From Bradyrhizobium sp. BRP22 (GTDB taxonomy: Bacteria; Pseudomonadota; Alphaproteobacteria; Rhizobiales; Xanthobacteraceae): 64,000 nt of DNA. The translations under genes were made by a program, and so were the position numbers. The stretch's first letter is position 1. Each line of letters begins with the position of its first letter. The notes under the pieces were generated by a model. The model was not told where the DNA came from, ran no database searches, and was given only the letters and a program-made list of their open reading frames with translations. Positions 1-9,446 of this stretch are shown piece after piece. The stretch is taken from positions 124,001 to 188,000 of the forward strand of contig NZ_JADYVX010000011.1 in NCBI RefSeq assembly GCF_020194175.1, read 5' to 3'.

Positions 1-619
1 CGGTCTTCTTGCCGACGGTCATCTTCTCCTTCTTGGTCCACACCGTCTGGGCCAGATATTCGAGATTGACCTGGTGGCAGATGCCGGTGCCGGGCGGCAC
101 CACCGAGAAGTTCGAGAACGCCTTCTGGCCCCATTTCAGGAACTCGTAGCGCTCTTGATTCTGCTTGTATTCCTCGACCACATTCTTGGCGAAGGCCTTG
201 TTGTCGCCGAAGAAGTTGACGATCACGGAGTGGTCGATGACGAGGTCGACCGGCACCAGCGGGTTGATCTTCTCCGCATCGCCGCCAAGATTCTGCATCG
301 CGTTGCGCATCGCCGCGAGATCGACCACGGCGGGAACGCCCGTGAAGTCCTGCATCAGCACCCGCGCGGGGCGGAACGCGATTTCATGCTCGAGCTTGCG
401 CTTCCTCAGCCATTTGCTGACCGCGACGATGTCGTCCTTCTTGACGGTGCGGCCGTCCTCGTTGCGCAGGAGGTTCTCAAGCAGCACCTTCATCGAGTAT
501 GGCAGCTTCGAAATACCCTTCAGACCGTTCTTCTCTGCCGTGGGCAGGCTGTAATAGACGTAGGTCTTGCCACCGACCTTCAGGGTCTTGCGGCATTTGA
601 AGCTGTCGAGCGAGGTCAT
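1..619 (-). CDS. acnA: Aconitate hydratase A, N-terminal part (cut by window edge)
   Basis: Aconitase interconverts citrate and isocitrate in the TCA cycle through a [4Fe-4S] cluster in the cytoplasm. About 206 N-terminal residues are present, starting MTSLDSFKCRKTLKVGGK. The stretch around LMQDFTGVPAVVDLAAMR and the later VPPGTGICHQVNLEYLA are characteristic of the AcnA/IRP1 family. The cluster-binding cysteines lie beyond the left edge of the window. The ATG at 617-619 is the first start in this frame. The gene is divergent from ccmA, with about 310 bases between them. The family assignment is secure from these motifs. Confidence 0.95.
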   Translation of the reverse strand, partial: MTSLDSFKCRKTLKVGGKTYVYYSLPTAEKNGLKGISKLPYSMKVLLENLLRNEDGRTVKKDDIVAVSKWLRKRKLEHEIAFRPARVLMQDFTGVPAVVDLAAMRNAMQNLGGDAEKINPLVPVDLVIDHSVIVNFFGDNKAFAKNVVEEYKQNQERYEFLKWGQKAFSNFSVVPPGTGICHQVNLEYLAQTVWTKKEKMTVGKKT

Positions 620-928
620 GCGAGGAAATCCCAATTATTCCATTATACCCGGCAAGGGTATGTTTTTACCGGCAGCGGCGAGGTCGGCCTCCCGGCTTGC
701 GGCGGCCGATGGTGTGCTGCATCAAGTTCCGGGGCTTATAGAATCTTTCTAGAAGCGCCGCCACACCGACGAGCGCGCCGCAGCGTTGCGCCACCCCAAA
801 ATTCTCAACGGCTAGCGAAAGATTTTTTGAGCATGATTCGGAAAAGTGGGGACGGGTTTTTCCCCGCGACAAACGTCGAGCGTTTGGGCGGAGATCATGC
901 TCTAGCAAGTCCGGGACGTTGACGGGGC
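620..928. other. Intergenic region between acnA and ccmA
   Basis: This 309-base divergent spacer should hold promoters for both acnA (leftward) and the ccm operon (rightward). I could not place -35/-10 boxes with confidence. The right part contains an interspersed inverted repeat (829-902). No convincing ORF is present on either strand. Confidence 0.5.
829..902. repeat. Interspersed palindrome, AGCATGAT family (copy 1)
   Basis: Outer arms GAGCATGAT (829-837) and ATCATGCTC (894-902) are exact reverse complements. The interior begins with CGGAAAAGTGGGGACGGG. A shorter relative sits at 29416-29459. Elements with this AGCATGATCCGGAAAAGTG core are common between genes in Bradyrhizobium-type genomes (recalled from general knowledge). 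Confidence 0.7.
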
Positions 929-1534
929 ATGATGCGGCTCTCGGGACAGAACTTGCGATGCGTGCGGGGCGGCCGCGAAGTGTTTGCCGGATTAGGCTTT
1001 GCGGCATCGTCAGGGGAAGCGCTCGCGATCACCGGTCCCAACGGTTCGGGCAAGACCTCGCTGCTCCGCGTGATCGCCGGCCTTTTGGTGGCCGCGGAAG
1101 GATCGATCGCGCTCGATGGCGGCGAGGCTGAACTGACGGTTGCCGAGCAGGCCCACTATCTCGGCCACCGCGACGCGCTGAAGCCGGCGCTGAGCGTGCT
1201 CGAAAACCTTTCCTTCTGGCGGGATTTTCTCGGCGGCGATTCAGGCGACGCCGTCCGATGCCTCGCCTCTGTCGGCCTCGATCATGCCACGCATCTGCCG
1301 GCCGCCTATCTCTCGGCCGGACAGCGCCGACGGCTGTCGATCGCGCGGCTTTTGGTCGTGCGGCGGCCGGTCTGGCTGCTGGACGAGCCGACCTCCGCGC
1401 TCGACACCAAGGGACAGGACCTCTTCGTCGGTCTGATGCGTGACCATCTCGCCGGCGGCGGCATCGTGATCGCCGCCACCCACACCGCGCTCGGCATCGA
1501 CGTCAGGGAGATGCGCATGGGAGGCGCGCCATGA
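929..1534 (+). CDS. ccmA: Heme exporter ATP-binding protein CcmA
   Basis: CcmA is the ABC ATPase of the CcmABCD complex, which releases haem-loaded CcmE during cytochrome c maturation at the inner membrane. The 201-residue protein has a Walker A motif GPNGSGKT near residue 36, the signature [15 protein letters not shown] and the Walker B motif [10 protein letters not shown]. There are two adjacent ATG codons (929 and 932); the first is taken. Its TGA stop overlaps the ccmB start as ATGA, so the two are translationally coupled. It is the first gene of ccmABCDG. Confidence 0.95.
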   Translation: MMRLSGQNLRCVRGGREVFAGLGFAASSGEALAITGPNGSGKTSLLRVIAGLLVAAEGSIALDGGEAELTVAEQAHYLGHRDALKPALSVLENLSFWRDFLGGDSGDAVRCLASVGLDHATHLPAAYLSAGQRRRLSIARLLVVRRPVWLLDEPTSALDTKGQDLFVGLMRDHLAGGGIVIAATHTALGIDVREMRMGGAP

Positions 1535-2199
1535 CCGCGCTCTCGGCACTGATGCGGCGCGACATCCGGATTGCGCTGCGCGTCGGCGGCGGCGCGCTGA
1601 TCGGCGTGCTGTTCTTCCTCACCGTCACCGTGCTGATGCCGTTCGCGGTTGGCCCCGACCTGGCGCTGCTGACGCGGCTCGGGCCGGCGATCCTCTGGCT
1701 CGGCGCGCTGCTCGCGAGCCTTTTGACCCTCGACCGGTTGTTCATGGCCGACCACGAAGACGGCTCGCTCGATCTCATCGTCATGAGCCGGACGCCGCTG
1801 GAACTCGCCTGCGCGGCAAAGGCGCTGGCGCATTGGCTCGCCGCCGGACTGCCGCTGATCGTAGCGACGCCCGTGCTCGGGCTGTTGCTCAACCTTGACG
1901 GCAGCGCGACGCTGGCGGTGGCGCTGACGCTCCTGGCGGGAACACCGGCGCTCACCTTCACCGGCATGATCGGCGCAGCGCTCGCCGTTACGCTGCACCG
2001 CGGCGGACTGCTGCTCGCCGTGCTGGTGCTGCCGCTGTCGATTCCCGTGCTGATTTTCGGCGTCGCGGCATCGCAAGCCGCGATTATCGGCCCGCTGCCG
2101 TTCGGAACCCCGTTCTCGATCCTGTGCGCGCTGTCGCTGGTGAGCTTCGTGGTCGGGCCTTTTGCCGCAGCCGCCAGCCTGCGGCACGGGCTGGATTGA
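1531..2199 (+). CDS. ccmB: Heme exporter membrane protein CcmB
   Basis: CcmB is the membrane partner of CcmA in cytochrome c biogenesis. At 222 residues it has the usual family length and about six hydrophobic segments. The N-terminal stretch [20 protein letters not shown] is typical of alphaproteobacterial CcmB. The start overlaps the ccmA stop by four bases. A 72-base gap then separates it from ccmC. Confidence 0.93.
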   Translation: MTALSALMRRDIRIALRVGGGALIGVLFFLTVTVLMPFAVGPDLALLTRLGPAILWLGALLASLLTLDRLFMADHEDGSLDLIVMSRTPLELACAAKALAHWLAAGLPLIVATPVLGLLLNLDGSATLAVALTLLAGTPALTFTGMIGAALAVTLHRGGLLLAVLVLPLSIPVLIFGVAASQAAIIGPLPFGTPFSILCALSLVSFVVGPFAAAASLRHGLD

Positions 2200-2271
2200 G
2201 GTCAATCAACTCTTCACGAACGGTTTTGGGCCAATTGCCTGCGACGCCGGCCGCGACTATCAGAGAAAGCC

Positions 2272-3003
2272 ATGAGCCTGATCGACCTTGCCAACCCCAC
2301 GAAATTCCTCGCGCTGACCGCGCGGGTGCTGCCGTGGCTGGCGGGCGCCACCGCGATCCTGCTCCTGGTCGGACTCTACCAGTCCGCGATGGCGCCGGAC
2401 GACTACCAGCAGGGCGCCACCGTCAAGATCATGTTCATCCACGTGCCGAACGCGTGGCTGTCGATGTTCGTGTGGGGCATCATGAGCATCGCCTCGCTCG
2501 GCACGCTGGTATGGCGACATCCGCTCGCCGACGTCGCCGCAAAGTCGGCAGCCCCGATCGGCGCCGCCTTCACCTTCCTTGCGCTCGTCACCGGCTCGCT
2601 TTGGGGCCGGCCGATGTGGGGCACCTATTGGGAGTGGGACGCGCGGCTCACCTCGGTGCTGATCCTGTTCCTGATGTATCTCGGTCTAATCGCGCTGTGG
2701 CACGCGGTTGAAGATCCCTCGCGCGCGGCGCGCGCCGCCGCCGTGCTGACGCTGGTCGGCGCGATCAACATCCCGATCATCAAGTTCTCGGTCGACTGGT
2801 GGAACACGCTGCACCAGCCGGCATCGGTGATCCGGATGGGCGGGCCGACGCTGGACAACGCCTTCCTGATTCCGCTCCTCGTGATGGCGATCGCGTTCTC
2901 GCTTCTGTTCATCACGCTGCATCTGGCGGCGATGCGCAACGAAATCCTGCGCCGCAGGGTACGCAGCCTGCAGATGATGCAGGCCAACCAGCGGGCGGCG
3001 TGA
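2272..3003 (+). CDS. ccmC: Heme exporter / haem handling protein CcmC
   Basis: CcmC loads haem onto the chaperone CcmE on the periplasmic side of the inner membrane. The 243-residue polytopic protein carries the tryptophan-rich haem-handling motif WGTYWEWDARLTS around residue 122, which defines the family, and about six membrane spans. Its TGA stop is immediately followed by the ATG of ccmD with no gap, indicating coupling. Confidence 0.95.
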   Translation: MSLIDLANPTKFLALTARVLPWLAGATAILLLVGLYQSAMAPDDYQQGATVKIMFIHVPNAWLSMFVWGIMSIASLGTLVWRHPLADVAAKSAAPIGAAFTFLALVTGSLWGRPMWGTYWEWDARLTSVLILFLMYLGLIALWHAVEDPSRAARAAAVLTLVGAINIPIIKFSVDWWNTLHQPASVIRMGGPTLDNAFLIPLLVMAIAFSLLFITLHLAAMRNEILRRRVRSLQMMQANQRAA

Positions 3004-3183
3004 ATGATAGCGCTCGGTCCCTACAGCTCCTTTATCGTCACCTCCTACGCGCTGGTGACGGCCGTGGTGGTGCTGCTGATCGTCTGGATCATCCTCGACT
3101 ATCGCCAGCAGACGGCGCGGCTGCGCGAACTCGAGGCCAGCGGCATTGTCAGGCGCTCCGGGCGCAGCGCGGCGGAGATATGA
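3004..3183 (+). CDS. ccmD: Heme exporter protein CcmD (59 aa)
   Basis: CcmD is a small single-span subunit that helps release holo-CcmE from CcmABC. The 59-residue ORF reads [20 protein letters not shown], continues as one hydrophobic helix, and ends in a charged tail ([16 protein letters not shown]). That order (GPY motif, one helix, basic/acidic cytosolic tail) is typical of CcmD. It sits exactly between ccmC and ccmG, directly abutting the first and overlapping the second, so its identity is supported by both sequence and position. Confidence 0.93.
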   Translation: MIALGPYSSFIVTSYALVTAVVVLLIVWIILDYRQQTARLRELEASGIVRRSGRSAAEI

Positions 3184-3767
3184 TGAGCGAACCGATTGCC
3201 GAAACCGCGCCGCGGAGCCGGCGCTGGCTGGTGGCTCTGCCGCTGGTGGTCTTTGCCGCCCTTGCTGCGCTGTTCCTGCTGCGGCTCTATGGCGGCGACC
3301 CCTCGAAAATCCCATCGGCACTGATCGGCCGGCCGGCACCGCAGACCGCGCTGCCCGCGCTCGAGGGGCTGGTCAGGGATGGCACGCAGGTGCCCGGGCT
3401 CGATCCCGCCGCCTTCAAGGGCAAGGTCAGTCTCGTCAATGTCTGGGCGTCCTGGTGCGTGCCATGTCACGACGAAGCGCCGCTCCTGACCGAGCTCGCC
3501 AAGGACAACCGGCTGCAGCTCGTCGGCATCAACTACAAGGATGCGCCCGACAACGCGCGTCGCTTTCTCGGTCGCTACGGCAATCCCTTCGGCATTGTCG
3601 GCGTCGACGCCAACGGCCGCGCCTCGATCGAATGGGGCGTCTACGGCGTGCCCGAGACCTTCATCGTCGGCCGCGAGGGCACCATCGTCTACAAGCTGGT
3701 CGGGCCGGTGACGCCGCAGAATCTCGACAGCGTGCTCAAGGTCGAGATCGAGAAGGCGCTGAAGTGA
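3183..3767 (+). CDS. ccmG: Thiol:disulfide interchange protein CcmG/DsbE
   Basis: CcmG is a membrane-anchored periplasmic thioredoxin-like reductant that keeps apocytochrome c (CXXCH) thiols reduced before haem attachment. The 194-residue protein has an N-terminal anchor (about residues 14-34) and the active site WASWCVPC with Cys92 and Cys95. The GVYGVPETF segment holds the cis-proline loop. Two ATG codons (3180 and 3183) overlap the ccmD stop; 3183 is chosen. It is the last gene of the operon here; ccmE, ccmF and ccmH are not in the window. Confidence 0.95.
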   Translation: MSEPIAETAPRSRRWLVALPLVVFAALAALFLLRLYGGDPSKIPSALIGRPAPQTALPALEGLVRDGTQVPGLDPAAFKGKVSLVNVWASWCVPCHDEAPLLTELAKDNRLQLVGINYKDAPDNARRFLGRYGNPFGIVGVDANGRASIEWGVYGVPETFIVGREGTIVYKLVGPVTPQNLDSVLKVEIEKALK

Positions 3768-3776
3768 CGACGTAGT

Positions 3777-3856
3777 CGTCATTCCGGGGCGTGCGAAGCA
3801 CGAACCCGGAAGCTCGAGATTCCGGGTTCGGCTCTACGAGCCGCCCCGGAATGACG
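3777..3856. repeat. Interspersed palindrome, CGTCATTCCGGGG family (copy 1)
   Basis: Outer arms CGTCATTCCGGGG and CCCCGGAATGACG pair exactly. Inner arms GAACCCGGA and TCCGGGTTC form a second hairpin around CTCGAG-like bases. Nearly the same sequence recurs at 55984-56064, and a diverged copy lies at 28481-28588. It sits between convergent genes ccmG and yciB and could act as a transcription terminator, although there is no T tract. Confidence 0.85.
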
Positions 3857-3865
3857 GGCAATAAT

Positions 3866-4468
3866 TCACCCTTTGCTCACGTCTCCTGCCTCCGCCTCGC
3901 TCCGTTCCAGCGAGACCGGCTGGAGCTGATAACGCTTGATCAGCGGCATCTGGGTGACGGCAAACAGCATCGTCAGCGGCACCATGCCGAACACCTTGAA
4001 GATGACCCAGAAATCGGTGCTCTGGGTGCGCCAGATGATCTCGTTCACCACGGCCATCGCCAGGAACCACAGTGCCCAGCGAAAAGTGAGAATGCGCCAG
4101 CCGTGCGGGGTGAGATTGAACATCTGGTCGAACATGATCGCGATGAAGGAACGGCCGAACAAGAGGCCGCCGCCGAGAATGGCGGCGAACAGCGTGTAGA
4201 CGATGGTCGGCTTCATCTTGATGAAGGTCTCATCGTGCAGGATCAGCGTCAGCGTGCCGAACACGACGACGACCACCGCCGTGACGATCGCCATCAAGGG
4301 CACGTGCCGCGTCACCACGTAAGCGGCAATGATCGCGACCACCACGGCCACCATGAATACGCCGGTGGCGACGAACAGGTTAGACTTGGCATTGACGAAG
4401 AAGAAGACGAGCAGCGGGCCAAGCTCGGTCGCGAGCTTGAACAGAGGATGCGGTACTTTCTTGTCCAT
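3866..4468 (-). CDS. yciB: Septation protein A / inner membrane-spanning protein YciB (IspZ)
   Basis: YciB (also called IspZ or septation protein A) is a polytopic inner-membrane protein implicated in envelope integrity and cell division. The 200-residue protein starts [20 protein letters not shown], a stretch very typical of the family, and has about six hydrophobic segments. Its ATG shares one base with the ftsY stop codon (TAATG), so the two are probably co-transcribed in the order ftsY-yciB. The C-terminus is a charged tail ending in SKG. Confidence 0.93.
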   Translation of the reverse strand: MDKKVPHPLFKLATELGPLLVFFFVNAKSNLFVATGVFMVAVVVAIIAAYVVTRHVPLMAIVTAVVVVVFGTLTLILHDETFIKMKPTIVYTLFAAILGGGLLFGRSFIAIMFDQMFNLTPHGWRILTFRWALWFLAMAVVNEIIWRTQSTDFWVIFKVFGMVPLTMLFAVTQMPLIKRYQLQPVSLERSEAEAGDVSKG

Positions 4469-5406
4469 TACTCGATCCCTGCGATCGCCCTGGCAAAATC
4501 GCGCGCGGTGAACGGGGCGAGATCATCGACGCCTTCGCCGACGCCGATGAAATGCACCGGCAATTTGTGCTTCTCCGACAGCGCCACCAGAATGCCGCCC
4601 CGCGCGGTGCCGTCGAGCTTCGTCATCACGAGGCCGGTGACGCCAGCAGTACGGTGAAAGGCCTCGACCTGCGACAGCGCATTTTGTCCCACCGTGGCGT
4701 CGAGGACCAGGAGCACCGCATGCGGCGCCGTGGCATCGACCTTCCGGATCACACGCACGACCTTTTCGAGCTCGTTCATCAGTTCGGCTTTGTTCTGCAG
4801 CCGGCCGGCGGTATCGATCAAGAGCACGTCGAGCTTTTGCTCCCTGGCCGCGCTCAGCGCATTGAAGGCAAGGCTCGCTGAATCCGAACCTTGCGCGCCG
4901 GCGATGACCGGCGATTTCGTCCGTTCGCCCCAGATCTTGAGCTGCTCGATCGCGGCGGCACGGAAGGTGTCGCCGGCGGCCAGCATCACCTTGCGGCCTT
5001 CGGCGGAAAATTTCGCCGCGAGCTTGCCGATGGTCGTGGTCTTGCCGGAGCCGTTGACGCCGACCACGAGGACGACGAAGGGCTTCTTCGCCGCATCGAT
5101 CTCGAGCGGCTTGGCCACCGCCGCCAGCACCTTCTCGACCTCGGTCGCGACCACGGCCTTGACCTCGTCGGCCGAGATCTCCTTGTCGTAACGTCCGGCG
5201 CCGACGGCCTCCGCGATACGCACCGAGACATCGGTCCCGAGATCGGCGCGCAGCAGCACATCCTCGATATCATCGAGCATGGCGCGGTCGAGCTTGCGCT
5301 TGGTGACGAGGCCGGCAACGGCGGCGCCGAGCGAACTCGAGGTCCGCTTCAACCCGTTCGAGAGCCGCTTCCACCAGCTCAGTTTCGGTGCAGTGGTATC
5401 GTTCAT
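4468..5406 (-). CDS. ftsY: Signal recognition particle receptor FtsY
   Basis: FtsY is the SRP receptor GTPase that docks ribosome-nascent chain-Ffh complexes at the inner membrane. The 312-residue protein lacks the long acidic A domain of E. coli FtsY. It has an N domain, then the P-loop [15 protein letters not shown] near residue 116, [19 protein letters not shown] and the [10 protein letters not shown] motif. Its partner ffh is encoded at 11716. It overlaps yciB by one base at its 3' end. Its start is close to the oppositely oriented pseudouridine synthase gene, so the promoters must share about 50 bases. Confidence 0.96.
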   Translation of the reverse strand: MNDTTAPKLSWWKRLSNGLKRTSSSLGAAVAGLVTKRKLDRAMLDDIEDVLLRADLGTDVSVRIAEAVGAGRYDKEISADEVKAVVATEVEKVLAAVAKPLEIDAAKKPFVVLVVGVNGSGKTTTIGKLAAKFSAEGRKVMLAAGDTFRAAAIEQLKIWGERTKSPVIAGAQGSDSASLAFNALSAAREQKLDVLLIDTAGRLQNKAELMNELEKVVRVIRKVDATAPHAVLLVLDATVGQNALSQVEAFHRTAGVTGLVMTKLDGTARGGILVALSEKHKLPVHFIGVGEGVDDLAPFTARDFARAIAGIE

Positions 5407-5454
5407 GGCAAGGGTGTGTTAGCCGTTTCGCCCCGCAAACGAAAGTCTCGACGC

Positions 5455-6156
5455 GTGAACGATGTTCCACAATTGACGCCGGCGGAAATCGAGGCCCGCG
5501 TGCTCCATCGCGACGGCCTGATGCTGGTGATCGACAAACCGGCGGGAATTCCGGTGCATCGCGGCCCTAAAGGCGGTCCCAACCTGGAAGCCTCGTTCGA
5601 CGCGCTGCGGTTCGGCCTGCCGCGGCCGCCGGTGCTGGCTCATCGGCTGGACCGGGACACATCGGGCTGCCTCGTCCTTGGGCGGCATCGCAAGGCCACC
5701 GCCTCGCTCGGCCTGTTGTTCAAGCATGGCAAGATTTCAAAGACATATTGGGCCGTGGTCGAGGGCGGCCCCGCCGAAGAGCAAGGCACGATCGAGCTTT
5801 CGCTCGGCCGCAAGAACGCCGAGCGCGGCTGGTGGCAGAAACCGGACCCGGACGGTCAAAAAGCCGTGACGAACTGGAAGGTGCTCGGCCGCGGCCACGG
5901 TCTCGCCTGGCTCGCGATGGAACCGGTCACCGGCCGCACCCATCAGTTGCGCGTGCACGCGTCCGCGATGGGCTGGCCGATCGTCGGCGACAATATTTAT
6001 GGCAACGGCCCGCGCTTTGGCGAACCGCGCCTGCATCTGCATTCGCGCGAATTGCTGATCCCGATCTCGAAGAACAAGGACCCGGTGCGCGTCGTCGCGC
6101 CGGCGCCCGAGCACATGCACGAGCGGCTGAGAGCGTGCGGCTGGAATGGGGAGTAG
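5455..6156 (+). CDS. RluA-family RNA pseudouridine synthase
   Basis: Members of this family isomerise specific uridines in rRNA or tRNA. The protein carries the catalytic motif HRLDRDTSG with the nucleophilic aspartate near residue 66, and the later GRTHQLRVH and PIVGDNIYG motifs of the RluA branch. No ATG fits the family N-terminus. A GTG at 5455 (VNDVPQLTPAEIEARV) is the best start, giving 233 residues. The target base cannot be told from sequence. It lies divergent from ftsY. Confidence 0.9.
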   Translation: MNDVPQLTPAEIEARVLHRDGLMLVIDKPAGIPVHRGPKGGPNLEASFDALRFGLPRPPVLAHRLDRDTSGCLVLGRHRKATASLGLLFKHGKISKTYWAVVEGGPAEEQGTIELSLGRKNAERGWWQKPDPDGQKAVTNWKVLGRGHGLAWLAMEPVTGRTHQLRVHASAMGWPIVGDNIYGNGPRFGEPRLHLHSRELLIPISKNKDPVRVVAPAPEHMHERLRACGWNGE

Positions 6157-6172
6157 GCCCCCACACGCCGCC

Positions 6173-6275
6173 GTCATCATCCGCGAAAGCGGATGATCCA
6201 GTATTCCAGGGACGGTCGCGATTACACCGACAGGCCGACGCATACTGCATCGCCCCCGTCAAGCCGGGCGATGAC
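6173..6275. repeat. Interspersed palindrome, GTCATCATCCGCGAAAGCGG family (copy 1)
   Basis: Begins GTCATCATCCGCGAAAGCGG followed by ATGATCCAGTATTCC and ends CCGGGCGATGAC. Copies with the same order (ATC..CCGCGAA.GCGGGTGATCCAGTA, then a centre, then ..ACTG.AT.CCCGCC..CGGGC.ATGAC) lie at 11571-11672 and 27825-27961. It occupies the gap between convergent genes. Confidence 0.8.
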
Positions 6276-6283
6276 AGCGGAGA

Positions 6284-7546
6284 TCAAATCACCAGCCGCG
6301 CCCCATCATGCCCGGCGATCGCAAGCGCCCGCACCGCGCCCGGCGTCTCGCCGCTGATCGCGACGGGCAAGAAATGCTCCGTGCGTCCCTGCCTGTCGCT
6401 CTCGATCAGGACCTGGCGCGTTGAACCGATCTCGGCCGCAAGCCGCTTGCGCAGCGCCGCTTCGCCCGTCACGCGCAGTCGACGCGCGCGCTCCCTGATC
6501 TCGCCACCAGCCACTTGCGGCATCCGCGCCGCCGGCGTGCCCGGACGTTTGGAGTAGGGAAACACGTGCAGGAAAGTGAGGCCGCATTCGTCGACCAGAT
6601 CCTGCGAGCGCGCAAACATCTCTTCGGTCTCGGTCGGGAAGCCCGCGATGATGTCCGCGCCGAGCGCGATATCCGGCCGCAGCCGCCTTACCTGCGCGCA
6701 AAACGCGATCGCGTCCTGCCGCGAATGCCGCCGCTTCATCCGCTTCAGGATCAGATCGTCGCCGGACTGCAATGACAAATGCAGATGCGGCATCAGCCTG
6801 TCATCATCGGCGATCACATCCAGCAGATCGCGGTCGGCCTCGATGGAGTCGATCGAGGAAATGCGCAGCCGCTGCAATTCCGGTACGTGCTTCAGGATCT
6901 GCCGGGTCAATGTGCCGAGCTTCGGCGCGCCCGGCAGATCGGCGCCATAGCTGGTGAGGTCAACGCCGGTCAGCACGATCTCGACATGGCCGCGTTCGAC
7001 CAGCGCGCGGACCTGATCGACCACCGCGCCCATCGGCACCGAACGCGAATTGCCGCGGCCGAACGGGATGATGCAGAAGGTGCAGCGATGATCGCAGCCG
7101 TTCTGCACCTGCACGAACACCCGCGGCAGGTCCTTCTGGAAACCTTCGAGCAGATGCGGCGCCATCTCCCTGACCGCCATGATGTCGGCGACCGCGATCT
7201 TCTCGCTCACTGCTACATCAAAGCCTGCATCGAGGGCAGCGCGCGCATCGCGCCAGGCTGCACCTTGCGTCTTCTCGTCATTGCCGATGACGCGATCGAC
7301 TTCCGCCATGTCGGCGAACATCTGCGCTTGCGTCTGGGCCGCGCAGCCGGTGACGACGATGCGCGCGCCCGGACGCTCGCGCTTCAACCGGCGGATCGAC
7401 TGCCGCGCCTGCGCCACCGCCTCGTTGGTGACCGCGCAGCTATTGATGACGATGGTGTCGGCAAGGCCGGCGTTCTCCGCCTCGTGCCGGATCAGCTCCG
7501 ATTCGAACGCATTAAGGCGACAGCCAAAAGTGACGACGTCGACCAT
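6284..7546 (-). CDS. mtaB: tRNA t6A37 methylthiotransferase MtaB
   Basis: MtaB converts N6-threonylcarbamoyladenosine at tRNA position 37 to its 2-methylthio form. From the ATG at 7544-7546 (MVDVVTFGCRLN) the protein is 420 residues. It has the three N-terminal cluster cysteines near 9, 37 and 68, then the radical-SAM motif CDHRCTFC near 151-158, and the TRAM-type C-terminal region. An upstream in-frame ATG at 7591 lies inside dapF and is unlikely. The start is one base after the dapF stop, so the pair is an operon. Confidence 0.95.
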   Translation of the reverse strand: MVDVVTFGCRLNAFESELIRHEAENAGLADTIVINSCAVTNEAVAQARQSIRRLKRERPGARIVVTGCAAQTQAQMFADMAEVDRVIGNDEKTQGAAWRDARAALDAGFDVAVSEKIAVADIMAVREMAPHLLEGFQKDLPRVFVQVQNGCDHRCTFCIIPFGRGNSRSVPMGAVVDQVRALVERGHVEIVLTGVDLTSYGADLPGAPKLGTLTRQILKHVPELQRLRISSIDSIEADRDLLDVIADDDRLMPHLHLSLQSGDDLILKRMKRRHSRQDAIAFCAQVRRLRPDIALGADIIAGFPTETEEMFARSQDLVDECGLTFLHVFPYSKRPGTPAARMPQVAGGEIRERARRLRVTGEAALRKRLAAEIGSTRQVLIESDRQGRTEHFLPVAISGETPGAVRALAIAGHDGARLVI

Positions 7547-7547
7547 C

Positions 7548-8423
7548 TCAGGCGACGCTGGCGAACAGCGCCGGATCGAAGCGACCCTCATATTCGAAGG
7601 TCGCCGTCCCCGTCATCAGCACGTGGTCGTCGCGCTCGCGCCATTCGATATTGAGCTTGCCGCCGGGCAGCGTGATCTCGACGGTGCGGCCCGCGCGCTT
7701 CAGCCGCGCTGCCGCCACCGCAGTCGCGCAGGCCGCCGAGCCGCAGGCCTTGGTCAGGCCCGCCCCGCGCTCCCAGGTCCGGATCGTGATGTGATCGGGG
7801 TCGACGATATGGGCGAGCGTGATGTTGGCGCGCTCCGGAAAAATCGGATGATTTTCCAGCAGTGGTCCGAAGCGGGACAGGTCATAGGCATTGACATCTT
7901 CGACCCAGAAGATCGCGTGCGGATTGCCCATGCTGACGACCGAGGGCGAATGCAGGATCGGCGCATCGATCGGCCCGACCTGCAATTCGATGTAACGCGT
8001 GTCGCGAAACTCCTCGGCAAGCGGAATATCCTGCCAGCCGAATTTCGGCGCACCCATGTCGACGGTGTAGAGATCGGGCGCCGGGCCCTGCCAGCAATTG
8101 ATGAGCCCGGCGCGAGTTTCGAAGGTGGCGGCGGTCTGCCCGGTCTTCTCGAACTCACGGCGCACCACGCAGCGCATGCCATTGCCGCAGGCGCCCGCTT
8201 CCGAGCCGTCATTGTTGTAGATCTTGATAAAGGCTTCCGTTCCCGAGAGCCGTGGCGGCTGCAGCACCATGAGCTGGTCGTAGGGCACGCCGCCGGCCGG
8301 GACCGCCACCGCGCGGGCATCGTCCGGCGTCACGGCTGCCTTCGAATGGCGCATGTCGACCACGACGATCTCGTTGCCGATACCGTTCATCTTGGCGAAT
8401 GCGTGGTTGGCGAGCGCGCTCAT
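7548..8423 (-). CDS. dapF: Diaminopimelate epimerase
   Basis: DapF converts LL- to meso-diaminopimelate for lysine and peptidoglycan synthesis. The 291-residue protein has the two catalytic cysteines in their family motifs: Cys79 in GACGNGMRC and Cys226 in [11 protein letters not shown]. The N-terminal [17 protein letters not shown] motif is also typical. It leads the dapF-mtaB unit. Asd, which acts earlier in the same pathway, is encoded at 23410 in this window. Confidence 0.97.
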   Translation of the reverse strand: MSALANHAFAKMNGIGNEIVVVDMRHSKAAVTPDDARAVAVPAGGVPYDQLMVLQPPRLSGTEAFIKIYNNDGSEAGACGNGMRCVVRREFEKTGQTAATFETRAGLINCWQGPAPDLYTVDMGAPKFGWQDIPLAEEFRDTRYIELQVGPIDAPILHSPSVVSMGNPHAIFWVEDVNAYDLSRFGPLLENHPIFPERANITLAHIVDPDHITIRTWERGAGLTKACGSAACATAVAAARLKRAGRTVEITLPGGKLNIEWRERDDHVLMTGTATFEYEGRFDPALFASVA

Positions 8424-8478
8424 GGAATTTCCTAATTTATGCCTGCCTTATATGGCGAATGGAGCCGGATTGGCCAGA

Positions 8479-8585
8479 GCATGATCCAGACCCGGAGGGC
8501 CGCGCCCGGTGCAAAGCGGCGGCGATCTCCGAAAAAGATTCCGCTCAGACAGAAAGATAGAGCGGAATGATGTCTCAAAGAGACG
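8479..8585. repeat. Intergenic inverted repeats upstream of dapF
   Basis: Contains AGCATGATCC (related to the AGCATGAT palindromes), then arms ATTCCGCTC (8538-8546) and GAGCGGAAT (8560-8568) around a 13-base loop, and a small hairpin GTCTCAAAGAGAC (8572-8584). It fills most of the 304-base spacer between dapF and the next rightward gene. No gene is evident in the spacer. Confidence 0.5.
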
Positions 8586-8727
8586 CTATTCATTCCGCGC
8601 CCGCGGCCGCCCATGGCGCAAGTGTCATGGGACGAAAGCGGAACTTGCGTGTTAGGACTATCGCACCTTGCGGACGTCAGCCGGGACGCACAGGCGGCCG
8701 CTCGGTATGGGGATGGAGAATATCAAG

Positions 8728-9441
8728 ATGATTCGGTTCGACAGTTTCCGCGGCCTCCTGGTCGCGCTGATCCCGGCAGTCGTGATCGCCTCGGGCAGTG
8801 CGACGCTGGCGCAAGCGCCGGCTCCCGCCGCCTCGCCTTCGCCGGCACCTTCGGCCTCGCCGGTGCCGCCCGCACCTGCCGCCTCGCCGGCCCCGCCGCC
8901 GGCCGAGACCAAATCGCCGGCCGACACTCCGTCAGCCGCCCAGAGCCCGACGCCGCCAACCTCCGCGCCGGTGCAGACCGCCGATCCCTTTGGCGAGGAG
9001 TTCACGCTGGAGCCGAAGAAAGTTGTCACGATGAAGGGCAACGCCAACTGGGACTCGGCGTTCGACGCCCTGGTCGACTCGCTGAAGGCGCTGACGGCGC
9101 TGCTGGACAAGCAGAACATCAAGCCGACGGGCAATCCGTTGATCGTCTACACCTCGACCGACGACACCGGCTTCACCTTCATCGCGGAAATCCCTGTCGA
9201 CCAGGAGGTGAAGAACCTCGGCAAGAACATGAGCATGGGCAATTCGCCTGACGGCAAGGCGCTGAAATTCGTCCACCGCGGCTCCTACGACAACATGGAC
9301 AATACCTACGAGGCGATCACCAACCACCTCGACGACAAGAAACTCGAGGCAAAAGACACCTTTATCGAGGAATACACCACAGATCCGCTGAAGACGGCGG
9401 AAGACAAGCTGGTGATCAACGTCTACGTACCCCTGAAGTAA
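8728..9441 (+). CDS. Secreted GyrI-like / effector-binding domain protein
   Basis: The N-terminus is a clear signal peptide ending in SATLAQA, followed by about 55 residues rich in Pro, Ala and Ser. From about residue 85 the globular part carries the WDSAFDALVDSLKAL, TGNPLIVYTSTDDTGFTFIAEIPV and YEAITNHL motifs of the GyrI/SOUL-like effector-binding fold. This is probably a periplasmic small-molecule-binding protein. ATG 8728 is chosen because GGAG lies about ten bases upstream and it gives a compact signal peptide; ATG 8707 and 8713 are alternatives. Six bases separate it from the SIMPL gene, so they are likely an operon. Confidence 0.75.
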   Translation: MIRFDSFRGLLVALIPAVVIASGSATLAQAPAPAASPSPAPSASPVPPAPAASPAPPPAETKSPADTPSAAQSPTPPTSAPVQTADPFGEEFTLEPKKVVTMKGNANWDSAFDALVDSLKALTALLDKQNIKPTGNPLIVYTSTDDTGFTFIAEIPVDQEVKNLGKNMSMGNSPDGKALKFVHRGSYDNMDNTYEAITNHLDDKKLEAKDTFIEEYTTDPLKTAEDKLVINVYVPLK

Positions 9442-9446
9442 AGCGA

